Origin: Aaosphaeria pasadenensis
Taxonomy: Eukaryota; Ascomycota; Dothideomycetes; Pleosporales
Direction of reading: 5' to 3'
Length of the DNA stretch: 64,000 nucleotides
Assembly (NCBI GenBank): GCA_022813625.1
Contig: JAKLMB010000022.1
Span: forward strand, 186,001 to 250,000
Position numbers and translations under genes: made by a program. Position 1 is the first letter of the stretch, and each line of letters begins with the position of its first letter. Positions 32,310 through 44,804 of the stretch are shown here, in pieces. The notes below the pieces were generated by a model. It was not told where the DNA came from. It saw only the letters and a program-made list of their open reading frames with translations, and did no database searches.

Positions 32310-32924
32310 ATGCCCCGCCCCGCCAACAACGCCAACGTCGCCGCGGGCAAGTCGACCAGAATGTTCAGCCTGGACATGGTCGCTGCGCTCTTGATGTCCT
32401 GCTCCGTGACCACTCTCACTCACAAGCAGTACGAGTTGATGAGCGCGCTGGACGGCCAAAAGACGGTATCGGCACTCCAGCATGACTTCCGGGCCGTCAT
32501 GGCGAAGGCCAAGGAGCTCAAAGAGAGAATCGACGGCGGTGAGGAATTCGTGCCTGTCGCTGCGAAGAAGAGACGTATGTTTTTCCTTGTTTCACTTCCA
32601 TCCATCCCTTGTCGCCTTCACTTGTCCTGTGATTGGCACTTGACTGATCCATTGTTGCGTACAGCTGCTTCTTCGATGAAGGACGATGGCACACCAACGA
32701 AGAAGGCGAAGACCACGAAGGCTGGAGGAGCTACACCCAAGCCTCGTGGAGGAAAGAACATGGGCAAGCCAAAGGACATCGACACGCCCCCTAGCTCTCC
32801 GCCTTCCCTCGACAATGACTTCGCCGACGCCGAAGATGATGGTATCGACAAGACCAAGCTTGATGCGTTTGACAGCGATACCTCGGTCAACGCATTCATC
32901 AAGCAGGAGATGAATTGGGTCTAG
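32310..32924 (+). CDS. Small, probably nuclear protein of unknown function
   Basis: Two exons (32310-32574, 32665-32924) give 174 aa; AGA C|CT joins KKR to PASSMKDDG in frame. The N-terminal part (about 15-75) is a compact helical region: SLDMVAALLMSCSVTTLTH, KQYELMSALDGQKTVSALQH, then FRAVMAKAKELKERI. The aromatic and hydrophobic spacing recalls small helix-turn-helix (Myb-like) domains of fungal proteins, but I cannot confirm this. The middle is Lys/Thr/Gly-rich (KKAKTTKAGG, GGKNMGKPK), suggesting DNA or chromatin contact and nuclear import. The C terminus is acidic (DNDFADAEDDG) and ends NAFIKQEMNWV. The TATA-like element and pyrimidine leader suggest solid expression. No name assigned. 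Confidence 0.75.
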   Translation: MPRPANNANVAAGKSTRMFSLDMVAALLMSCSVTTLTHKQYELMSALDGQKTVSALQHDFRAVMAKAKELKERIDGGEEFVPVAAKKRRMFFLVSLPSIPCRLHLSCDWHLTDPLLRTAASSMKDDGTPTKKAKTTKAGGATPKPRGGKNMGKPKDIDTPPSSPPSLDNDFADAEDDGIDKTKLDAFDSDTSVNAFIKQEMNWV

Positions 32925-35900
32925 GGAGTGAGGGCGGATACGTGGCACACTCCGTTCTCTTGTCTTCTGAGGACGTTTGGCGGTATGGGATTGGAAGCAA
33001 CCGCTTGGGACGTCTTGTGAAGCAAAGGGTACCAGCCGATGATAGTTCCAGCTCTAACATATGAGGAGTTTTTCAGATTTCCGTTTCTGGAGTCAGGTTA
33101 TGGGAGTCCTTTAATCCAGAACTCATGAGACGCATGATTGCGCCAGAAAATCACAAGCAGATGACGATTACTTCATAGGCTCACACTCTGCAGGGAATAA
33201 ACGTTTCGGAAGGCTATGGCGTAGTTAGCTAGGTACACAATTCACAAGCCATGTCTCCAGAAAAGATGAAAGATAATTGCATGATCCCAACGTCATTTAT
33301 CGTGATGGGAATAAATGAGAAGCACATGTTGTATGATATCAAGTCCATATGTGATGCGAATATATGTTACATATTCCGACATGTTCAAGGAAGCTGTGTC
33401 AATGTAGCATAGGAGAATCAAGATATGAAATTGAGTATTGACGTGTTAGCAGTAGGATGATTGAACATATGTGAAGTTACACTCTTCGCCATTTTGCCTG
33501 TGAGTAAGCATGGTTTGGTGGTCGCAGGGCAGGTTAATGCAGGTACCGTGCGAGGGACTGTGGGTCCTGAATCGCGCGCGGAGGTGATCGGGAACTTGTT
33601 ATCATCGTATCTATTGTGCATCGTATCGTAAAAGTAGCATGAGCTCGGATGACGCAGTGCTCTAGGCAAAGGTAGAAGCACAACAGCTCCAGAAACCTGA
33701 GGCCGGGGAGACAGCGTTACATACACTCGTCTCCGCTCACACGTGCTGGCTGGAGCCTCGCTGCCACGATGCCATAGCTATTGTACAGCTTCTGGGCTTG
33801 ATCGCGTCAACTACGGGCGGATTGATGTGCGTCGTTTGCCGAGATTGGTTTTCTATTCATCTGAGCTAGCGCGGCGGGTGGGCTCGCGAAATAAAATGAC
33901 TTCGGCGCCGATCTATCAAGAGCCGGAATGAAATCAAGGTGCAACGCCGCAAACCAGAAGGCGGTTATTTCCGCTCGGTCTAGGAAAGGGAAAAGAAAAG
34001 GAAAAAGGAACTTTGGCCGTGATCTAAGAAACGATTCGACGGCGTTGCAGGCCCTCGTCTTGAGTCATTGATTGGAACACATAATTCACCAAGTAGCGAC
34101 GCGCGGCTTTTTAGAAGCATAGCGGTTACGATTAGAGGCAGGGTGTGAAGAGGCGTCTAGAAAGGATGGAACTGGCTGGGTGACTGCACAGTACGGAGTA
34201 CCTCATACGCAGCTGTTCTTTGAATAGATATTCATACTCATAGCTGCATGATTATTGTCGACGACTACTGAGCTGGATGTAGAGTTTGTGGTAGGGCCGC
34301 CGGCGATACCCGATCGAGATGGACGGAGGCATCTAGATTATTGTTGGCTCGCAGCGGTTCGCAGCCTCGTAAGTCGCAGCGCAGCCTCGTAGGTGGCGAA
34401 CTCAGTTCTTATGCAAGCTGATCCCCGTATGAGGTTTGGTGCCGTCAGACAGCTATAGGCTACAGGGATGAAGCTTTGAGAAGGCAAACACGTTCGAGGA
34501 TGTGAGGTCAAGCAAGTATTGTATTGGATTGGTCTGGTGATGACGGGAAGAAAGGGTTGTGTTCCGTGGGGTTTCAAGTTTCAATTACCGACGTCATTGA
34601 AAGGCTGCACATGTCAATCAGAGTTTGGCGTTTGTGCGATGGTAATCTTCGTGAAACGAGGCGGAAGGCTTGGACACTGGTGGATGCTGAGGAAAAGGTG
34701 ACAGGGAGACGAAGGAAGTGAAGAGTGAAGAGAGAGAGAAGAAAGAAGGAAAGGAGCCCCTGAACCTCTGAATTTCCCCGGATTATTGATTGAGAGCAAT
34801 AATCGACAGGGGTTCCAACTTGGCCGATTGAAAAGGGTTTAGTCGAGCCGTTGTCGCGATCAGATCCGGTCAAGCGCTGAGAGAAAGGTGACAGGGATCC
34901 GATGCCAACGGGATGCAGCGAGGCGTTACGTGAATGCGAAGTGAATCAATAATATCTAATGCTTTTTTGTCCTGCCATCCAGACCCCCCTCCGATCGGAC
35001 CTTGGAGAGCTTGTCGCGTCTTCGAGGAGCTGAGACACTGCCCCCGTGGCGCGCTCTATGATGTGTCGAGGCTGCCTGCATCTGTAGAGTTTCATAGTCT
35101 GGACGCGCCGCCCGTAGAGGCGAGAGAGAGTAAGACGTGAAGGAGCCTGGAGGGGAGGGGAGGCGCGGAAGGTTATACTACTACCAGGTTGTCGTAGAAT
35201 GAACATGGGTGGTGAACAAGGATAAAAGTCATAGGAGCATCGCAACGACGGCAGCGAGCGACAATAATGATGATGACGATACACAGTTGGAATAGTAATA
35301 AAACATACGGAGTAATAATAATGTGAGTTGCCTGCCCTGCCTATGGAGTGAAAGGAACCACAATGGAAAAATCGGGTAAAGAATAGGGGGGCGGAAGGGA
35401 TAATGAGAAGAGACGAAAGCAATTAGGCGATTGGCTGATGGCTTACCGTTCTAGCCTGATATGGGAATGCAATTTAGAGACATTCCTGAGCCAACGACGC
35501 CCACCGACGAACTAACAGAGTCTACTGTCCACATCTTCAACAATAGATTCATCCGTCTTGCACAACTTTGCGCCCACTGTTCCACTCCGTTGCTCAACCC
35601 CCCTGTTAGTAGAACGAATAGCGGTATTTGCGCCTTTTCTCCTTGTTTACCGCGTATGGTATTCAGGGTAGGCAATTAGGTAGATTACCAGACAGAGCAT
35701 GCATCGTAACTTCTTTGGCTTACCTTACCTACCGGTACTTTGCCTCTCTGTATTATGCCAGGATGAGACGATATGGGGGCCAACGGGCGACTTTGCGCTT
35801 TGCCGTCTGGGTGCACTTTGACCGGTCCGCGATTGATTGATTGATCGATGTGATCGATGGATGGGAGCAACTAAATCTGTTCGGTGATGACTTGGGTTGG

Positions 35901-36275
35901 TTGGATCGTCAAGCTTAGACTTCAGGAGGCACACACCACCACCACCAGACCAGACCAGGTCCACCACTACCACCACCCCAGCCCAGGACCTCCTCCTCCC
36001 GCTTGCGTTGGGAGGGACTTCCGGGATCAAGCTCCTCCTTTCTGTCTCTCATCCCTCCGTAGAAAACTCAGCTGCGCCGCCTTCGTCTGTCTTCTTCTTT
36101 CTCTCTTCTTTCCTCACCCATCCACTCGCTCTATCATAAAGCCAACCCCAGCCTCGAGCTACTCCACACTCTTTCACTCCTTACATCTTCGATCTACTCC
36201 CTTTGTAATACCTATACACCTTAATTCAACCACCCAATTCAATTCACCACCTCCAACAACAAACAAACAATCAAC
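32925..36275. other. Gene-free stretch (3.4 kb)
   Basis: No supported gene. GTACGGAGTAC occurs at 34191-34201 and TACGGAGTA at 35306-35314. The last 350 bp are strongly C/T-rich (CCACCA runs near 35935-35980, then TCTTCTTTCTCTC), the typical promoter and leader of an abundant fungal transcript. Confidence 0.6.
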
Positions 36276-36996
36276 ATGCGTTTCTTCAGCACCCTCCTCG
36301 CCGGAGCCGCCATCGTCGCAGGCGTCCTTGCCCAGAAGCCTACTATCGACAAGTACCCCAACTCCGTCAAGGCTGGCGAGTCTGTCGAGATCACCTACAG
36401 CCCGGCCACTGCTACTGCCAAATTCGTCCTCCGCAAGGGATCCCCAGGAAACCTCGCAACCCTCGCGACCTTGACCGGTACGTTCTTCCTATCAAGAGAT
36501 CCATTCATACTTTCTTTGCATGTGTACTAATTGATTCGAAACAGAGAACGCCACTGGCGGAAAGTACACCTGGAACGTCCCTAAGGACCTCGCAAACGCT
36601 AGCGACTACGCTCTCCAGATCGTCGTCAACGGCGAGGACAACTACACTGGTCTGATCTCCCTCTCTGGTGGTTCCTCGGCCTCTTCCTCTGCTTCTGCCT
36701 CTGCCTCTTCCGGATCTGCTACCTCGTCTCCTTCCCCTACCTCCTCTGGCACCAAGTCTGTCTCTGCTTCCATCACTAGCAGCTCCGTCTCTGGCTCCAT
36801 CACCTCCTCTGCTCACCAGAACTCCACCGTCACCTCTGCTACCCTCTCCACCGCCAGGAGCACTGGTTCCAGCCAGTCCTCTGCCACCACCACCGGCTCC
36901 AGCCCACCTGAGAGCACTGGCGCTGCCTCTATGCTCAGCTCCAGCCCCTTGGCTCTCATCTTCGGTGCTGTTGCCGCCATGGCCTACCTCAACTAG
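36276..36996 (+). CDS. GPI-anchored Ser/Thr-rich cell-wall protein (KRE9/KNH1-type domain)
   Basis: Secreted, probably GPI-anchored wall or membrane protein of 217 aa; two exons (36276-36477, 36545-36996). A signal peptide is clear (MRFFSTLLAGAAIVAGVLAQ). The following domain (about 25-125: VKAGESVEITYSPATATAKF, GGKYTWNVPKDLANASDYAL, IVVNGEDNYTGLISLSGG) matches the Ser-Thr-rich GPI-anchored family with a Kre9/Knh1-like fold, probably a beta-sandwich. Residues about 125-195 are Ser/Thr-rich and should be O-mannosylated. The C terminus has a small-residue omega region followed by a hydrophobic tail (ALIFGAVAAMAYLN), the GPI signal. C-ending codons and a pyrimidine-rich leader point to high expression. 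The enzymatic role is unknown. Confidence 0.9.
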
Positions 36997-38891
36997 ATTG
37001 ACCATATCCAATGATTTACAATTATTGCTTCCTGTGTTTTTCTTAATCTTTCAACGATACCTTGGTAATGGCTTTAAAGTATAAATTCGAGCGGAGGCGG
37101 CGCGTCTAAAAACGTTGCGTTCTATTTTCCTTCTACGTAGTGCATATTGACAATCTCTTCATCTGAACTGTTTTCTGTATGATATCATTTGACCACGGCA
37201 TGAAGAAGAAAAAGAGCCTGCGTGACAGGGGAGGTCGAGGTCAGTTAGAGAAGACAGGCCAGGCGGAGTCGCGCGCGGTCGTTTGCACCAAACGCTCTCT
37301 GATCTGGCTTGCACCTTGTTCGCCATTATAGACAACAATCGAACAAAGTTCAAACCATTCACCATCCCCCGCATCAAAAGTGACCAATATCGCGTCGTAT
37401 ATTCCCACAATTCGTCGACCCTGAACACCCTGTTCACCGCATGTGGGTTGGTGGGTACGTGGAATAGTATGGGCATGTCGTGAGCACCAGTCGCAAGTCC
37501 CCCCCTTCGCCTGTTTGCCGGTTCTAGACGTCAATCACCAACATCACATTAGCCCTGCCTTGCCTGACGCAACGCCCTCGGCTTTTTGCCCTGCTCGAAC
37601 ATGAAACATCCCCTGCTGCATCCTTCCATCCTACGCGCTGCGACGCGATGATGCGATGCGATGCGAACGTGAGAATAGTCTGGAACCACGATAGTGCATC
37701 AATCATACAATAGGAATTTAACATAGCCTATGCGCCGTTCCCGCGCACATGCGCCGCATCCTGCAGATAGCTGGGGATGTACCCGACGCATAAGCAGTTA
37801 ATTCAGTGGTACCACGGTTCGTTCGGTTTCCCCATGCAGCATGTATGTAATTATGTAGGACACGAGTACCTACCCATCCCATCGAGGCTGCGTCCATCCA
37901 TTACGGAGTACATCCAGGCTCCAGCATACACAGAACCAGTGTATGGTTATGCGTAGAGGCCACGCACTATTGCTCCGTACACCCCACACTTACTAAGGAG
38001 TCCTCAAAATAGTCTCTTCTGACCGTTGTTTTCGTCAGGGTCTGGTGTTTGTTTGTTTGGGGGTTGGGTGTTGCGTTACTCGGTCGCATTCCATTTCGTG
38101 CATGCATGCGTGCGGTTCGTGTGGGCGTGCATGCGTCATCTCTAGCATCCCTTGCGTTGTCTCCTTTGGAGAGGTAACCTATCGGTGGTGTTTGATTGCA
38201 ATGCGATGGGTTTGCTGGGACGTCTACGCTATTATTACCTGAGTTACCTGCCTCGTTTGTTGCGGTGTGCATATTGGTAGATGGGGATCACATGCGGTTC
38301 ATCTTGACGTACGATTCCGTTTTTGTGGATTTCGTTATGTCTGGGAGATCACTCGATGTGAAGATGATGGTCGAGCAGACCTTCAAGTGGGGAGTACGTG
38401 GTACGGAGTATGGTAGATATTATGTAGTGTCACGACTTCTGCGGGGTGGGAGTAGTTATGATTTGTGCCGCATAGTTGGTAGTACATACGTTCATTATTC
38501 GACTCGACCCTCGACTACGGAGTACCTCTCATAAAAACAATTTGTCGTGAAATATAAATGCTATACGGCATAGACCGGGACACTCCAACAACGCACCAGG
38601 AAGACACGAGAAAGTGGCCAGAGAGAATCAGACCTTTTTGGTGATACATGCTGTTTAAACAAGTAACAAGCCCGAATGTTTACGCTTATGAAGCAATGAA
38701 GTGTTTGTGCACTTGATCGAAGAGAAAGATATATCGTGACTTTTGGTGACCAACCTAACGCCTTGTTCGTCTTCCGCGAAGAGAAATTTTACTTTGATGG
38801 TTATGAATTGTCGAGAACCCGGGCTCACTGCTTTTTGTTCTGAGCATATATAAAGTTTGCCCCTATTTGTCTATCAGTTGACCTGTCTCGA
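36997..38891. other. Gene-free stretch with several TACGGAGTA words
   Basis: No gene seen. The word occurs at 37902, 37973 (CTCCGTAC), 38401 and 38516. Frames such as 38196-38534 have no protein character. Confidence 0.6.
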
Positions 38892-39756
38892 TCAGTTCTG
38901 TTGCTGGATCCACTTACCAATGGGCACGAGTCCATTCTCCGCGGCCCACTGCCTGACGCCCTTTCTTTCTTCCCCAGTTCCCCAGTGCTGACGATCTTTC
39001 GGCTTTGTCAAGTGCAACGGCGATGTTGTCCCGTTCCTAGGGCCGAATACCAGGAACACATATCTGTGCTTGCCAGTCTTTGGCGGCGGACCTGGAGGTT
39101 TGTACGGGACCAACTCATCCAGATGGTGACCCTTGCCTTTATTGCTGGCAATCTCCTCCTCAAGACCGAAGAGAGGAACGGGCAAAATTGACACCGTCTT
39201 CTCTGACAACGACACATTCGTAGCTATCCAGTGGCACATCTCCGACCACTTTGGGTCATCACGGGAAGGTGCGTCAGGATCGGTAAGGGCAACAACGAAC
39301 GTCATGTCTGTAGCCGTACGGCCGTCGGGGCGTCTGTCTTCATGGAGAGAAATCGCCGGTTGGTCTTGTAGCTTTTTGGGTTTCAAGGTGTTGCCCAGGG
39401 ATGCTTTGTTCTTCTTGTCCCAGGTGACTGATAGTTCAATCAGCGGGAGGAAGTCATCAATAACTGTATACTGTTAATTGGATAGATTCAGGAAGCATCG
39501 ATCAAGGTAATTTGATATGTACCCGTTGGAATGATTTCGGCACGAAAGAGCCTGCACGACGGTTAACCAAATGAGCAATTCATTGCACAGATAGAAGCGA
39601 AGGCATTGATGGAGAGCATGGTTGTAAGACGTACTGAGCTCTAACATTCAAAAGACCATCAGGGACCGAATCTTGCAAAGGTTGTTGATCAGTGGGCAGT
39701 GATTGGGCGAGAGCAAAGAGGTGGAGCAAGAATGCTGCCGCATTGAGGAATAGCAT
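38892..39756 (-). CDS. Secreted phosphatidylethanolamine-binding protein (PEBP family)
   Basis: PEBP-like protein of the group that includes yeast carboxypeptidase Y inhibitor, here with a signal peptide. Exons 39756-39635, 39551-39523 and 39463-38892 give 240 aa; exon 2 is only 29 nt. For the last intron, the acceptor at TATACAG is needed, because the one 7 nt earlier leads at once to a stop. The start is the ATG at 39756; residues 1-19 (MLFLNAAAFLLHLFALAQS) form the signal peptide. PEBP marks are VVALTDPDAPSRDDPKWSE with the DPDAP ligand loop, CHWIATNV, and TGKHRYVFLVF (GxHR-type motif). Many ascomycetes have such secreted PEBPs, with ligands unknown. Confidence 0.88.
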
Positions 39757-41017
39757 GTTGCTTGCTTGCAAGTTCACGTATAGTTAAGAGTATGATCAGA
39801 GTCAAGAACAATCAAAGTTCATTGAGGGATTTAAGAGTGCAGCTCGATTTGATGTGCTCAATTGGAAACTATAGCAGCGCCCTATACGACAGAGTCGTTG
39901 TCGCGTGAGGTGCATGTCCATTGGCTTTTTGTGTTGGAGTTGTCGTCCCCGCGCATTGTCGTCATTCGTACCTCACCCTGCCGATCAGTTGTTGTGTCAG
40001 CAACCAGATCAAGATCTAGCTTCCAGATTCGGTAGCTTCGACTTGATTGGCGCAACTTTGTTATTTCCAGATCTGGAGAAGTATCAAACAGTAACAAAAA
40101 CATTCTTGCGCTGTGAAGGTATCATAGATAGATCAGCGGTTGTAAGATTGCAGCTAGACTTGCTAGACTTGCTCAGCAGACGGTGGAGCATGAGATGTAT
40201 CTCTTGTGATCTTCTCTGCTGATAGCTACCCGAGCTAATAGTCGAAGATTGTAGAGCTTTATCGTCTTGTTCTAAACACAAGAAACATTCTTATAGCCAA
40301 ACGGTATGGTGGGTCCTTCAATCGAAAGCAATGCCGACGAGAACATTTGAAGCTCTAGCAAACCCCACCTATACTGTACAACTCAGTCGGCCACTGTGGA
40401 TGCTTACGCGCTGAGGCATAGTCATGGATATCTGATGTTTCGCCTCGGGTGGAGCGAACTTGCGGCCGAGAGTATCCGCTACTCCCAGGCAAGTGTTAGC
40501 GGTACTTGTAGATAATACTCCCGAATGCCATAACGAGCAACAGCCAGAGGGCGGAGATGCGTAAGAATGAGCGATAAAGATGTGTACCTAGGCGACTACG
40601 TGTCTGGCGGGACTGACAGCATCTCCTTTATGCAAATTTTAGAATGTCATGGAAGTGTTGAGTTTGTAAAATTAAGGAGATGGGTCCTGATACCTTACGG
40701 TGTGCGCTGGCCCAAAGCACGTGACTATGCACCAGGCCCTAGCTCGCCGCGGAATCTTGCTCGTGAAGAACGTTGAACACCATGACGACGAGCTTCTACG
40801 ATTGTAATCTATCTTCGCGTTGCTGTCTCATCGCAGCCTGATCGCGCTGACGCATCCAACAAATTTCTCTCATCCGATTCTACCACCTCGATCTATCTCT
40901 CCCCGCTCGCCCGACTCCAGATCGCCATCTAGGAGACGACATTTGTTTACCGCTCCTGGGTGAAACCAGGTCCATCGAGACAACTGCACAATTCATCCAC
41001 CCAACATCTGATCCGCA
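39757..41017. other. Divergent promoter region between PEBP and DNM1
   Basis: 1.26 kb without a supported gene. The small frame at 40567-40776 is not protein-like. C/T-rich sequence precedes the DNM1 start codon. Confidence 0.6.
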
Positions 41018-43623
41018 ATGGCATCCTTTGGAGAGGAGCTCCTCACCACCGTAAATAGGTTGCAAGACTTGGTCTTCAACACTATAGGGAATGATTCCCT
41101 GGATTTACCACAGATTGTATGTTTGCCCCACTCCTTTTTTTTTGCGGAAGAGGTTTGGGACATATATCTAACTCCAAAACAGGTCGTTGTTGGATCACAG
41201 TCATCAGGAAAGTCCTCAGTACTTGAGAACATCGTCGGCAGAGATTTTCTCCCCCGTGGAAGCGGCATCGTCACCAGACGGCCTCTTATCCTCCAGCTCA
41301 TCAACCTTCCCAGCGACCGAGACGACAAGCCCGAAAACGATGAAGTCCACGTACCACACACTCCTGCAAGTGTAGCTGGACAGCAAGAATGGGGAGAGTT
41401 CCTTCACCTCGGCGGAAAGAGAATCTACGATTTTGCGGAGGTGAAGCGTGAAATCGAAGCAGAGACAGCAAGGATAGCAGGAAACAACAAGGGCATCTCC
41501 AGGCAACCCATCAACCTGAAGATCTACTCGCCGCATGTCCTAAGTCTTACTTTGGTCGACTTGCCAGGTTTGACGAAGGTTCGTAGCCACCGATAATTCA
41601 CTGAGGGCGAAGCTAACATACGAAGGTACCCATTGGAGATCAACCGACAGATATCGAGAAGCAGACCCGTAACCTGATTTCCGAATATATCGCAAAACCC
41701 AACAGTATCATTCTGGCCGTCTCCCCTGCCAACGTCGATCTAGTCAACTCGGAGGCTCTCAAACTTGCTCGGCAAGTCGATCCAATGGGCAAGCGAACCA
41801 TCGGTGTCCTTACAAAGCTTGATCTGATGGATCACGGAACGAATGCTATGGATATTCTCTCTGGACGCGTTTACCCTCTCAAACTTGGTTTTATCGGCAT
41901 CGTGAATCGATCGCAGCACGATATTCAGGAACGAAAACCCTTGGCAGATGCATTAGATGCGGAACGAGATTTCTTTAGACATCACCCCGCCTATAGAAAT
42001 ATGGCAAACCGATGTGGCACACAGTTTTTGGCAAAGAGTTTGAACCAGACGCTCATGGCGCATATTCGAGACCGCTTACCCGACATCAAAGCTCGTTTGA
42101 ACACTCTTATGGGACAGACACAACAAGAGTTGGCAAGCTATGGGGACGTTGCATTCACTGGAAAGGAGCATCGAGGCTCATTAATTCTGCAACTCATGAC
42201 TCGATTTGCTTCCTCCTTCATTTCTTCCATCGATGGTACTTCGGCTGAAATATCCACAAAAGAGCTGTGCGGTGGTGCCAGGATTTACTACATCTTCAAC
42301 TCAGTCTTTGGTAACGCCCTAGAACAAGTTGATCCTACTCAGAACCTATCGGTTCTCGATATTAGAACGGCCATTCGGAACTCCACTGGACCTCGGGCTA
42401 GCTTGTTCGTGCCAGAACTTGCGTTTGACTTGCTGGTGAAACCCCAGATCAAGCTATTGGAAATGCCTAGTCAGCGATGTGTTGAGCTCGTCTATGAAGA
42501 GCTTATCAAGATCTGTCATACTTGCGGTTCTAATGAACTCAGTCGTTATCCACGCCTTCAAGCGAAGCTTATCGAAGTTGTCTCTGACCTTCTTCGAGAG
42601 CAACTCGGACCTTGCGCCTCATATGTTGCATCTCTGATCGAAATCCAAAGAGCATACGTCAACACCAATCACCCTAACTTCCTGGGTGCAGCAGCTGCCA
42701 TGTCTTCGGTCATCGCTGATAAGCAGGAGCGAGAGAAGAGAATTGCCCTCGAGGCAGAGCGAAAGAAACGAGAGAAACGACGGATCAAGGAGTTCAGTGC
42801 CCTTAACAATGCAGAGAACCCCGAGATTGACGAAGATGCTGAAATATCTGGGGAGAAGCCTCACCCTATTCGAAAGCATCAAAGCCAGGCCAGCCGAAGC
42901 ATGTCGCCAGCAGTCGGTCGCTTGATGAATGGCTCTCACGGTACCCTAGGAGCATTAAACGGCGCTCGAGCTCGTTCGCCGGCGCCTCATGGCGGAGCCG
43001 CGGGAGCTGCTGGGGGCCCACGTGATAGCTTCCTCAACTACTTCTTCGGCAAGGAGGGAAATTCCCCAGCTGCTTCTCCAGTTGCCACAACTTTTGACAA
43101 TCGACCTGGAAGCCGTCATGTCAGCCAAAACATCGAGCCAAGCATTGCACAGAGCATCCGTCGGAGCGAGAGCAGACCACCCACGCATGTCCTGGAAATG
43201 GTACCCGACGATGATATGCCCCTCAGTCCGACCAAGGAGTATGAAGGCGGTTTCGTAAGTCATGCCCGTAACCTTTCATTTGCATTTGTACTAATCTGTG
43301 CCTAGCCATCGGAAGCGGAAGCTGCACCTGCTTTGACTGAGCGTGAGGCTCTAGAGACGGAGCTGATCCGACGCCTAATCTCCTCATACTTCAACATTGT
43401 TCGTGAGACCACTGCAGACCAGGTTCCCAAAGCTGTTATGCACCTGCTCGTAAACCACTCGAAAGACGTTGTTCAGAACCGACTCGTCAGCGAACTTTAC
43501 AAGGAGAGTCTCTTTGAAGAGTTATTGTATGAGGACGATACCATCAAGGCGGAGCGGGAGAAGTGCGAGAAGCTGCTCAAGACGTACAAGGAGGCAGCTA
43601 AAATTGTAGGAGAAGTGATATAA
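41018..43623 (+). CDS. DNM1: Dynamin-related GTPase for mitochondrial and peroxisomal fission
   Basis: Dnm1/Drp1-type dynamin that assembles into rings on mitochondria and peroxisomes and cuts them. Four exons (41018-41116, 41183-41578, 41626-43254, 43306-43623), all introns phase 0, give 813 aa. The GTPase domain shows G1 VVVGSQSSGKSS (34-45), the switch GSGIVTRRPL, G3 DLPGLTK (about 159-165) and G4 TKLDLMD (about 228). The middle/stalk region includes GGARIYYIFNSVFG and LDIRTAIRNSTGPR, as in Dnm1. A low-complexity insert B (about 600-700, Ser/Pro/Gly-rich) stands where classical dynamins carry a PH domain. The C-terminal GTPase effector domain runs from about 710 (ETELIRRLISSYFNIVRETT) to the end. 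No catalytic residue seems missing. Confidence 0.95.
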
Positions 43624-44294
43624 CATGATATTTATTTTGTACTCTCCATGTAGGTCTAAGGCTTGTGTAAGAGTTATTATTAGGTTCGGGCGATCGATAA
43701 AGAGTCGAGCAACATCTCGCTCTACCTCGCTCAACGGCGGATTAAAAAACTAGGCAGGACACGCGCTTTGTTGATAGGGTCGGCCGCTTCCGCGAATTTC
43801 TACTCTTCTGATGCTCTGATACAGGGTAGCAGGGCGTTCATGGGCTCCACTTCTGATATTTCGACACCTGTAGAGGGATAATGGATTGTAACATAGACCA
43901 TGGAGGAGGAATGACACGACGCGTGTATGTAAATATTTCCGCTAGTGCATTGTTTGGTGTTTTCACTGCGAAAAATACTCAAAAAATGCGAGTGTCTCTC
44001 GGCCTTGTTCCATTTGTCCGAATTTTCAAGAAAATGGATGTGAAAATGATGAGCATAGTTGTTCCAAAAATTTTGTTGGGTAAGGATGTATATTGAACGT
44101 GAACGTTGACCAACCACCAGCGTCTATATTGTACAGATACAATGCACACAGTACAAGAGAGTTGATTCCGGCATCACACCGTGATTCTACCTTTATCTCT
44201 CCCCTACATTTCGAAAGTTGTCTTCCCCTGAGTGGGCTGACCTTCTTCCAATTATCGCCATGCTTACATAGGAAAATTGACTTGTTTTTCGAGC
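43624..44294. other. Intergenic between convergent DNM1 and ATP synthase e
   Basis: 3' flanks only; no gene seen. One ACGCGT at 43919 has no S-phase gene nearby. Confidence 0.6.
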
Positions 44295-44804
44295 TTAATT
44301 CTTATCCGTGATTCCGAGCAAAGTGTTGAGATCCGCGTTGGGGTCCTTGGTAGGATCCGCAGACTTGTCTAATCCTTTCGTTAGCGATCCCATTTTACAA
44401 AACGACATTTTCTCTGCCCCAGCTATGCCATTGCAGACAGGTGTGACAAAAAAACAGGTGATTCTTTTTCAGGAGAGTAAATCCATACCTGAAGATGAGC
44501 TGGCAGCTCCGGCGTTTTGTGACTTGGCGAACTCAGCCTTGGCTTGCGAGATCAATGATTCCTTGTGCTTCCACTCTGCTTCAGCCTTTGAAGCCCTGTC
44601 ACGGGCGGATATGGAGGTCTGGTGGTAGATGCCGTAGAAAACACCCAAGCCCAGGGCGGACCATCGGAGAACCTGGATTCCATCGTTGTTAGCTATTTGT
44701 ATACACCCAATTTGACGTATGACAGGTCGGAGATATCATTCCATCGGATTTGATAGTTGAATGGGCGCCATTGAACGTACATTAACGCCAACGGATGTAG
44801 ACAT
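44295..44804 (-). CDS. TIM11: Mitochondrial F1Fo ATP synthase subunit e
   Basis: Small inner-membrane subunit that supports ATP synthase dimers and cristae shape. Exons 44804-44781, 44672-44489 and 44368-44295 give 93 aa; the gene is easy to miss because no exon is long. Exon 1 encodes MSTSVGVN. Exon 2 gives the single membrane segment VLRWSALGLGVFYGIYH, with GVFYG as the GxxxG dimerisation motif, then the charged helix AEAEWKHKESLISQAKAEFA. Exon 3 ends DPTKDPNADLNTLLGITDKN, a family-like C terminus. Length and topology fit fungal subunit e. It is divergent from the dynein intermediate chain gene; a CCAAT box (44856-44860) lies 52 bp upstream, suggestive of HAP-complex control of a respiratory gene. 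Confidence 0.9.

Noticed and set aside
36505..37011. 168-codon Gly/Arg-rich frame antisense to the GPI protein gene
   Set aside because: It is the complement of Ser/Thr codons ending in C; no domain.
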